In this document: piece after piece, positions 59,025-64,000 of the stretch | How the letters are laid out: every line of letters begins with the position of its first letter | Position numbering within the stretch: the stretch's first letter is position 1 | Source: SIG299 sp045531955 | Lineage (GTDB): Bacteria > Bacillota > Clostridia > Lachnospirales > Lachnospiraceae | Direction: 5' to 3' | NCBI GenBank assembly: GCA_045531955.1 | Contig: JAZSFC010000022.1 | Span: 20,902-84,901 of the forward strand | DNA: 64,000 nucleotides | The notes under the pieces: model-generated | What the model saw: the letters and a program-made list of their open reading frames with translations, nothing else | What the model was told of the DNA's origin: nothing | Databases searched by the model: none | Program-made: the position numbers and the translations under genes

Positions 59025-59870
59025 TTACTGCATTGCGTTGATTGCTTCTGTGATGCATGCAGCAGGAGCGGAGTCAATGATAACATAATTTAAGTTGCCG
59101 TTTAATAAGTCCTGAACAGCAAGGGAACCGTTCTTATAACCAATACCCTCTACAGGGAAGCCGGCAAAGCCCCAGCCCTCGTCACCTTCTACGTAGAACT
59201 GACCTGTGGTACCTGTCTGAACACCAATCTTTGTGCTCTTATCCTTTGCAGAAAGAATTGCTTCTACATCAGCGGCGGTCTTGCAGGCATCAAACTCGGT
59301 ATTATCGGAAGTTACGATAATCTTCTGGGATGCGCTGTAATAAGAAGTAGAGAAAGTAACATACTCTTCACGCTCCGGTTTTACGGTAAGACCAGCCATA
59401 GCGATGTCACACTTCTGCTGTCCAACGGATAAGCAAACTGCGTCAAAGTCCATGTTGGAAATAACAAGTTCCTTGCCAAGGTAATCAGCAAGAGCCTTAG
59501 CGATTTCCATATCGATACCGTAATAGCTGTCGCCCTTCATGTATTCAAAAGGCTCGAACGCTGCGTTGGTTGCAACTACTAACTGATCTTTGGAAGCATC
59601 CGGCGATGCGGATGTAACTGCTACCGGTGTACCGTCACCAAAGTAGTTGTTACAGATTTCATCAAACTTACCGTTCTCCTTAATTTCTGCAATAAATGCA
59701 TTTACGGAAGCTAATAATTCCGGCTGTGTCTTATCTACACCGAATGCATATTCTTCACTTGTTAAGTCGATTTCAATTACCTTTGCTGTTGTTGCTTCTT
59801 TTCCGCCGCAACCCGCGAATGCGCCTAAAGCAAGCACTACGGAAAGGGCAAGTGCGATTAATTTTTTCAT
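59025..59870 (-). CDS. Amino-acid-binding lipoprotein with apparently permuted domain order
   Basis: The 281-residue lipoprotein (lipobox FAGC, C21) is the SBP_bac_3 component of the importer. The usual mature N-terminus (QLVVATNAAFEPFEYM...) begins only at about residue 95. Residues about 33-80 (DLTSEEYAFGVDKTQPELLA, FIAEIKENGKFDEICNNYFG) look like the segment that normally ends this fold. The protein then stops early, after YVIIDSAPA..., where that segment would be expected. This indicates a circular permutation. Both ligand lobes should still form. It starts the operon; the substrate is probably a polar amino acid, otherwise unknown. Confidence 0.88.
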   Translation of the reverse strand: MKKLIALALSVVLALGAFAGCGGKEATTAKVIEIDLTSEEYAFGVDKTQPELLASVNAFIAEIKENGKFDEICNNYFGDGTPVAVTSASPDASKDQLVVATNAAFEPFEYMKGDSYYGIDMEIAKALADYLGKELVISNMDFDAVCLSVGQQKCDIAMAGLTVKPEREEYVTFSTSYYSASQKIIVTSDNTEFDACKTAADVEAILSAKDKSTKIGVQTGTTGQFYVEGDEGWGFAGFPVEGIGYKNGSLAVQDLLNGNLNYVIIDSAPAACITEAINAMQ

Positions 59871-59915
59871 AATAGTCTCTCCTTTTAAAATGTATTTTTA
59901 TACTATGTGATGCAT

Positions 59916-59944
59916 AATATATCATAAAGGTGTATAAAAAGCAA
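59916..59944 (-). promoter_or_regulatory. Promoter of amino-acid ABC operon
   Basis: Minus-strand TTGCTT (59944-59939), 17 bases, TATATT (59921-59916). It lies just beside the large palindrome B. Confidence 0.68.
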
Positions 59945-59980
59945 GCGGTAATCGTATATTTTTACTCTTTCGGGGGTGAA

Positions 59981-60456
59981 CGCACCGCGGAGGAAACTTT
60001 TTTGCTCTTTTTCTTTTCCGGCTCAGCCGCTTTTCACGGTTGCTTGCCAAGGAAGGAAATTCTTTCCCTAACGCAATGTCTGTTCCTTCGTCCGTGCCCC
60101 ATAACTCAGTGCCGGAGGGGTTGTTAGGTTTGTTTTATTGTTTTATTGTTTTTGATTTGGAGAATTCAAAACATCCGATGGATGTACTAAAAAAAAGGCA
60201 CAAGGGCACTCTTAGACAAAACAGGTTTTGTCCAGAGGTGCCCCTTGTACCTTTTTATAAGCACTTCGTGCTTTTTGAATCCTCCAAATCCTTTACATCT
60301 CCATTTCCACCTGCCTTCTCCGGCACTTCACACAGATGGCTGCCCGGCCGGGAACATCCATCAGGAAAAGAATCTCCTTCCTTGGAGCCTTCCGGAAAAG
60401 CGCTGAACGCCGGATACAGAAAAAAAGCAAAAAAGTCTACCCCCTCCGCAGGTGCA
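59981..60456. repeat. 476-base imperfect palindrome (element B) between hcp and amino-acid ABC operon
   Basis: This and the smaller element at 60514-60640 fill the gene-free stretch 59871-60672. Arms can be followed from GCACCGCGGAGG/CCTCCGCAGGTGC inward through CTTTTTTGC/GCAAAAAAG, GCTTTTC/GAAAAGC, CCAAGGAAGG/CCTTCCTTGG, GTGCCGGAG/CTCCGGCAC and GATTTGGAG/CTCCAAATC. The centre is GACAAAAC-AG-GTTTTGTC (60215-60232). Two hairpins (ACATCC-gat-GGATGT and AAGCAC-ttc-GTGCTT) stand on either side of the central stem as in element A. Frames inside it (up to 155 codons) look like artefacts of the symmetry. Confidence 0.8.
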
Positions 60457-60513
60457 TTCAATGCGAAAAGCGTAGACTATTATGATATGTGGGCAAATTG
60501 TGCGTAGCAATGA

Positions 60514-60640
60514 GCCATGCGCAGATGAGCTTAATATGACTGTTGGGAGCTTGCTCACATAAAGTCATATTTAAGCGAAGATGCATACGGCGAACGCCGC
60601 GACAGTGAGCAAGCTTGTCTTGCGAACCTGTCGGCATGGC
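60514..60640. repeat. Branched palindromic element downstream of hcp
   Basis: GCCATGC (60514-60520) pairs with GCATGGC (60634-60640). Inside, GCTTAATATGACT (60529-60541) pairs with AGTCATATTTAAGC (60563-60576) around a GAGC-TT-GCTC tip, next to a GGC-gaac-GCC hairpin. It begins 33 bases after the hcp stop on the minus strand. It may belong to a dispersed repeat family. Confidence 0.6.
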
Positions 60641-60672
60641 AAAAGCTCGTGAAAACTGAAAGTTTCTCTTGC

Positions 60673-62277
60673 CTATTCTCCAATAAGTTTCTTCATATCA
60701 TCTTCAGGAGTAGAAATTGGAGCAATATTATAATTCTTCACTAGGAAATCAAGCACATTAGGTGAAATAAATGCAGGTAATGATGGGCCAAGTAAAATGT
60801 TCTTAATTCCAAGATGTAACAATGTTAATAAGATACAAACTGCTTTCTGCTCGTACCACGAAAGCACCATAGAAAGTGGCAAATCATTTACTCCACATTC
60901 AAAGGCTTCTGCAAGTGCTACAGCAACTTTAATTGCACTGTATGCATCATTGCACTGCCCCATATCCATAATACGAGGTAATCTACCAATAGTACCTAAA
61001 TTAAGGTCATTAAATCTATATTTTCCGCAAGCAAGGGTAAGCACAATGCTATCTGCTGGTATCTGCTTTACAAATTCTGTATAATAATTTCTTCCCGATT
61101 TTGCACCATCACAACCTCCCACAAGGAAGAAATGTTTAATTGTACCTGTTTTCACAGCTTCAACCACTGTTTCTGCATGAGACAATACTGCATCGTGTCC
61201 AAAGCCGGTCATAACTGTAGCACCACCATTTATACCAGCGAATAACCTACTTTCTTCATAACCACCAAGCTCTAAAGCTTTTTCAATTACCGGTGTGAAA
61301 TCTTTATCCTCTCCAATATGAACTATCTCCGGATAAGAAACCACCTCTGTGGTAAACACACGGTCAGAATAGCTTTCCTTTGGTGGCATCAGACAGTTTG
61401 TTGTAAAAAGAACCGGTGCCGGAATATTAGCAAATTCCTTCTGCTGGTTCTGCCATGCCGTTCCAAAATTACCTTTCAGATGTGCGTATTTCTTCAATTC
61501 CGGGTAAGCATGTGCAGGTAACATTTCTCCATGAGTATAAACATTAATTCCCTTATCCTTTGTCTGCTCTAACAATTGCTTTAAATCGTAGAGGTCATGT
61601 CCGGAGATAACGATAAATGGTCCTTTTTCCACTGATAAAGATACACTTGTCGGTTCCGGGTTTCCGTAGGTCTCCGTATTAGCCTTGTCTAAAAGAGCCA
61701 TGCATTTTAAGTTAATTTCGCCGGTTTGCATAACGACAGGCAGCAATTCTCTCATTCCCCAATCATCCATACCGATAGCAAGTAATGCCTTATAAAAGAA
61801 GTCATTTATTTCTTTATCGGTATACCCTAAAACTGCCGCATGATAAGCGTATGCCGCAACACCGCGTATGCCGAATAAGATCAGGGACTTTAAAGAACGC
61901 ACATCTTCATCGGCCTGCCATAACGACTGCATATCATAATTTTCATTTCTTCCACAGCAACTTGTACAGCTAAAGCAATTTGGAACTAATCGTTCTTTCT
62001 CTGCTTCTACTCTTGCAAGTAGGGCATTTAAAGTCTCATTATTAAAATTGACATTTGTAATCGTTGAGAAAAGACCTTCCAATACCAGTTTATCGGTATC
62101 CTCATTAACAAGGTCCTCATTTCCTTCTGTTGCTCTTGCTAATCCAATCAGTGCACCTGTCAATTCATCCTGCAACTGTGCAGTATCCGCTTTCTTTCCA
62201 CATACCCCCTGTGCTCCTGTGCAGACCGTGCAGCCTGCAGTCTGTTCGCACTGAAAACAAAACATTTTATTATCCAT
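60673..62277 (-). CDS. hcp: Hydroxylamine reductase (hybrid-cluster protein)
   Basis: The 534-residue Fe-S-O enzyme begins MFCFQCEQTAGC...GVCG, giving the cysteines of the N-terminal 4Fe-4S cluster. Later come SCTSCCGRN, ISGHDLYDL, NCLMPPKESY and the ligands of the hybrid cluster. It reduces hydroxylamine or nitric oxide and protects anaerobes against nitrosative stress. I chose ATG 62277 with GGAGGAG 6-8 bases upstream; the longer frame would begin in the preceding leader. It is transcribed after the ferredoxin gene (14-base gap). Confidence 0.96.
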   Translation of the reverse strand: MDNKMFCFQCEQTAGCTVCTGAQGVCGKKADTAQLQDELTGALIGLARATEGNEDLVNEDTDKLVLEGLFSTITNVNFNNETLNALLARVEAEKERLVPNCFSCTSCCGRNENYDMQSLWQADEDVRSLKSLILFGIRGVAAYAYHAAVLGYTDKEINDFFYKALLAIGMDDWGMRELLPVVMQTGEINLKCMALLDKANTETYGNPEPTSVSLSVEKGPFIVISGHDLYDLKQLLEQTKDKGINVYTHGEMLPAHAYPELKKYAHLKGNFGTAWQNQQKEFANIPAPVLFTTNCLMPPKESYSDRVFTTEVVSYPEIVHIGEDKDFTPVIEKALELGGYEESRLFAGINGGATVMTGFGHDAVLSHAETVVEAVKTGTIKHFFLVGGCDGAKSGRNYYTEFVKQIPADSIVLTLACGKYRFNDLNLGTIGRLPRIMDMGQCNDAYSAIKVAVALAEAFECGVNDLPLSMVLSWYEQKAVCILLTLLHLGIKNILLGPSLPAFISPNVLDFLVKNYNIAPISTPEDDMKKLIGE

Positions 62278-62291
62278 TTCATTCTCCTCCA

Positions 62292-62990
62292 TTAATCTAA
62301 AATTTTTCCATCTGTAGAAATTGTAACAACTTGCCATGGAATAAACTTACCACTGAATTGCAACGCTCTTTGTGTTGCATATTCAATTCCTCCACAACAA
62401 GGCACTTCCATTCGAACAATAGTCACACTCTTAATGTTATTATTCTTAATAATCTCTGTCAGTTTTTCCGTATACTCGCCTTCATCCAACTTTGGACAGC
62501 CGATTAGTGTAATTCGATTACGAATAAATTCATTATGAAAATTTCCATAAGCATATGCTGTACAATCTGCTGCTATTAAGAGGTTTGCTCCTTCAAAATA
62601 TGGTGCACGGACTGGTACAAGTTTGATTTGTACTGGCCACTGTGAAAGTTGAGAGCTTACACTAGGACTTTGTGTAGTACACTCACAGCTCTCTCTCTTA
62701 ATTTCTTTTGATTGTGTTCCTGGGCATCCACAAGGCAGACTTTCGTGTTCCTTTTGCTGTTTTGAAGCTAATACTGCTGCTTCATTGTATGCAGGAGCTT
62801 CTCTTTCTTCAAAAGTAATCGCATTTGTTGGACAAGCAGGTAAACAATCTCCTAAACCATCGCAATAATCTTCCCGAGTAAGTTTTGCTTTCCCATTAAT
62901 CATTTCAATAGCGCCTTCATGACAAGCACTTGCACAAGCCCCACAACCGTTACATTTTTCTTCATCAATTTTAATAATTTTTCGTATCAT
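62292..62990 (-). CDS. 2x[4Fe-4S] ferredoxin-type protein, electron donor for Hcp
   Basis: The 232-residue protein has two 4Fe-4S motifs (CNGCGACASACHEGA and CDGLGDCLPACPTNA) in the first 60 residues. A Cys-rich linker (about 87-103) and a C-terminal domain of about 120 residues with VPCCGG follow. Proteins of this kind are commonly encoded beside hcp and probably deliver electrons to it. It is the first gene of the pair, and the promoter region is shared with the divergent Crp/Fnr-type regulator. Confidence 0.88.
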   Translation of the reverse strand: MIRKIIKIDEEKCNGCGACASACHEGAIEMINGKAKLTREDYCDGLGDCLPACPTNAITFEEREAPAYNEAAVLASKQQKEHESLPCGCPGTQSKEIKRESCECTTQSPSVSSQLSQWPVQIKLVPVRAPYFEGANLLIAADCTAYAYGNFHNEFIRNRITLIGCPKLDEGEYTEKLTEIIKNNNIKSVTIVRMEVPCCGGIEYATQRALQFSGKFIPWQVVTISTDGKILD

Positions 62991-63041
62991 CTAAATCCTC
63001 CTTTTAATTTCAAATACATCATGTCTTGTCTTAAAATCTCT

Positions 63042-63070
63042 TTGACATTACACACGCAGTATAATACAAT
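63042..63070 (+). promoter_or_regulatory. Promoter of Crp/Fnr regulator gene
   Basis: TTGACA (63042-63047), 17 bases, TACAAT (63065-63070). The start near 63077 puts the operator at 63085-63100 just downstream, so the regulator would repress its own gene. Confidence 0.75.
63058..63063 (-). promoter_or_regulatory. -10 box of ferredoxin-hcp operon
   Basis: Minus-strand TATACT without a good -35 box. The expected start is near 63051, so the palindrome at 63085-63100 is centred at about -41.5. That is the place of a class II Crp/Fnr activator site. Confidence 0.65.
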
Positions 63071-63084
63071 AAATAAAACAAGTC

Positions 63085-63100
63085 TGTTGTTTTTACAACA
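63085..63100. promoter_or_regulatory. Palindromic Crp/Fnr-type operator TGTTGT-TTTT-ACAACA
   Basis: A perfect 6-bp inverted repeat with a 4-base centre, close in geometry to Fnr sites (TTGAT-N4-ATCAA). It stands between the hcp operon and the gene of the regulator, at an activating distance from one and a repressing place for the other. Confidence 0.7.
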
Positions 63101-63115
63101 CGGGAGAGAATTATT

Positions 63116-63775
63116 ATGAAAAAATATATCGGAACCCTAAAACGCACTCAACTTTTTTCTGGTGTAAGTGAAGACGAAATCTCTGCAATGTTAAATTGTT
63201 TACAAGCAAAAATGCTTACCTTTCAAAAAGGAGAATATGTCTTTAAGCAAGGAGAACATATAGACAAAATTACTGTATTAGTAGAAGGAAAACTTCTTGT
63301 TCAAAGAGATGATTATTGGGGAAACAGAAGTATTGTTAATGTAATAAGAGTTGGAGAAATGTTTGGAGAAGCTTATATTGCCCCAGAAAGCGGAGTCCTT
63401 CTAAATGATGTTATTGCAGAAGAAGAAAGTACCATCTTTTTCTTTGATGTTCAAAGAATCCTTACCGTATGTCCTTCCGCTTGTAGATTTCACTCCATGG
63501 TAATACAAAACCTGTTCTTTGCAATCTCTGAAAAGAATCGCAAACTGGTACAAAAAATAGGATATATGTCAAATCGAACCACTCGCACAAAGTTATTATC
63601 TTACTTATCAGAGGAAGCAAAGAGACAAACCAGTAATCATTTTACTATCCCATTCAACAGACAACAGCTGGCTGACTTCCTCTGTGTTGACCGAAGTGCC
63701 ATGTCCAATGAGTTATGTAAAATGCGTGACGAGGGACTTATACAATTTGATAAAAATGAATTCACGTTAATGTAA
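63116..63775 (+). CDS. Crp/Fnr-family regulator (HcpR-like)
   Basis: The 219-residue regulator has an N-terminal cyclic-nucleotide-binding-type sensor domain (about 10-120; FQKGEYVFKQGEHIDKITVLVEGKLLV) and a C-terminal HTH (about 150-215; FNRQQLADFLCVDRSAMSNELCKMRDEG). No Fnr-type cysteine cluster is obvious: the three Cys in the sensor (27, 121, 125) do not form such a motif. It may sense nitric oxide by haem, as HcpR does. It is divergent from ferredoxin-hcp with a matching palindrome between, so it is very likely their regulator. GGGAGA precedes ATG 63116. Confidence 0.88.
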   Translation: MKKYIGTLKRTQLFSGVSEDEISAMLNCLQAKMLTFQKGEYVFKQGEHIDKITVLVEGKLLVQRDDYWGNRSIVNVIRVGEMFGEAYIAPESGVLLNDVIAEEESTIFFFDVQRILTVCPSACRFHSMVIQNLFFAISEKNRKLVQKIGYMSNRTTRTKLLSYLSEEAKRQTSNHFTIPFNRQQLADFLCVDRSAMSNELCKMRDEGLIQFDKNEFTLM

Positions 63776-63779
63776 AAAT

Positions 63780-63820
63780 AGCCATCTCTTGGATACTAAG
63801 AGATGGCTGTTTTCGTTTTG
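63780..63820 (+). terminator. Terminator of Crp/Fnr regulator gene
   Basis: AGCCATCTCTT (63780-63790) and AAGAGATGGCT (63798-63808) pair perfectly, followed by GTTTTCGTTTTG. A second hairpin, AACAGTTCGATA/TATCGAACTGTT (63847-63880), with TTTT after it on the plus strand, lies between this and the next gene. Confidence 0.88.
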
Positions 63821-63894
63821 TTTAATTTAAAAAATTCAAATTAGCTAACAGTTCGATATATTCAAGTTTATCGAACTGTTTTACATATCGGAAT

Positions 63895-64000
63895 TTACTT
63901 CCTTGCCTTTATTATATTGAGCATATCTTTATAAGAAATACCATTTATTGCAAGCACTCTGTTTTGCATAATAGCAAAACTCACGAACATACAAGCAATA
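63895..64000 (-). CDS. Possible C-terminal end of a protein gene (cut by window edge)
   Basis: A minus-strand frame open from the right edge to TAA at 63897-63895 gives about 34 residues (IACMFVSFAIMQNRVL..., ending NIIKARK). The composition is protein-like, and the two hairpins between it and the Crp gene fit a convergent gene end. No family can be named from so little. Another frame is also open for 23 codons, so the call is uncertain. Confidence 0.35.
   Translation of the reverse strand, partial: IACMFVSFAIMQNRVLAINGISYKDMLNIIKARK

Noticed and set aside
63042..63066. TTGACA with TATAAT 12 bases downstream as promoter of the Crp gene
   Set aside because: Twelve bases is too short a spacer; TACAAT at the correct 17 bases is the better -10 box.

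Overview
The window reads as the chromosome of a Clostridia-type Bacillota, most probably a Lachnospiraceae species. The grounds are the RpoB sequence, the rpmG-secE-nusG-rplKAJL-rpoBC order, a Hcp/ferredoxin pair, lipoproteins with Pro/Thr-rich linkers, and low-to-moderate GC. Genus was not determined. Most genes lie on the minus strand; positions below follow the plus strand.

Layout: 1-4.3 kb holds rpoC (5' part only) and rpoB with its own promoter. 4.4-10.6 kb is a visibly AT-rich accessory island. It encodes a radical-SAM/SPASM maturase, a 42-residue cysteine-free precursor peptide with aromatic-X-X repeats, an HExxH peptidase and an ABC exporter. Beside it are two overlapping HTH regulators of RRNPP type and a small secreted peptide. 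I read it as a RiPP (ribosomally made peptide) locus, possibly of the cyclophane/triceptide type, next to a quorum-sensing-like switch. 10.7-13.4 kb encodes a GH43 and a CE1-type esterase (both lipoproteins, likely for arabinoxylan). 13.8-18.3 kb is a polyamine uptake operon with a fused PotC-PotD and a PotA carrying an insert. 18.3-22.9 kb is an unrecognised operon of duplicated large+small gene cassettes, a DnaJ-type zinc protein and an HTH regulator. 23.5-27.4 kb is rplL, rplJ (with an L10 leader), rplA, rplK, nusG, secE and rpmG. About 19 kb of accessory genes thus sits between rplL and rpoB.

27.5-31 kb (plus strand) has a FliD-like protein and a secreted subtilase. 31-36.4 kb is a six-gene operon for a MacB-like ABC system with an exported multidomain protein. 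Then come a cytidylate-kinase-like protein, an Ig-repeat surface protein behind a sigma-D-like promoter, two tRNA-Leu genes, a CapA-like lipoprotein and a membrane-anchored gluzincin. 42.6-49.7 kb reads as a GH2, SulP, lipoprotein and coiled-coil operon. 49.8-57.3 kb has a diguanylate cyclase, a copper ATPase, a chemoreceptor and a PurF-like protein without the catalytic cysteine. 57.5-59.9 kb is an amino-acid ABC importer whose binding protein looks circularly permuted. 60.7-63.8 kb is hcp plus ferredoxin, divergent from a Crp/Fnr regulator.

Several intergenic regions hold very long imperfect palindromes (about 23.08-23.54, 59.98-60.46 and 13.58-13.78 kb). The first two share a layout and core while their flanking stems differ in sequence but still pair, so structure appears to be conserved. 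All calls come from reading sequence and translations; no database or folding program was run.
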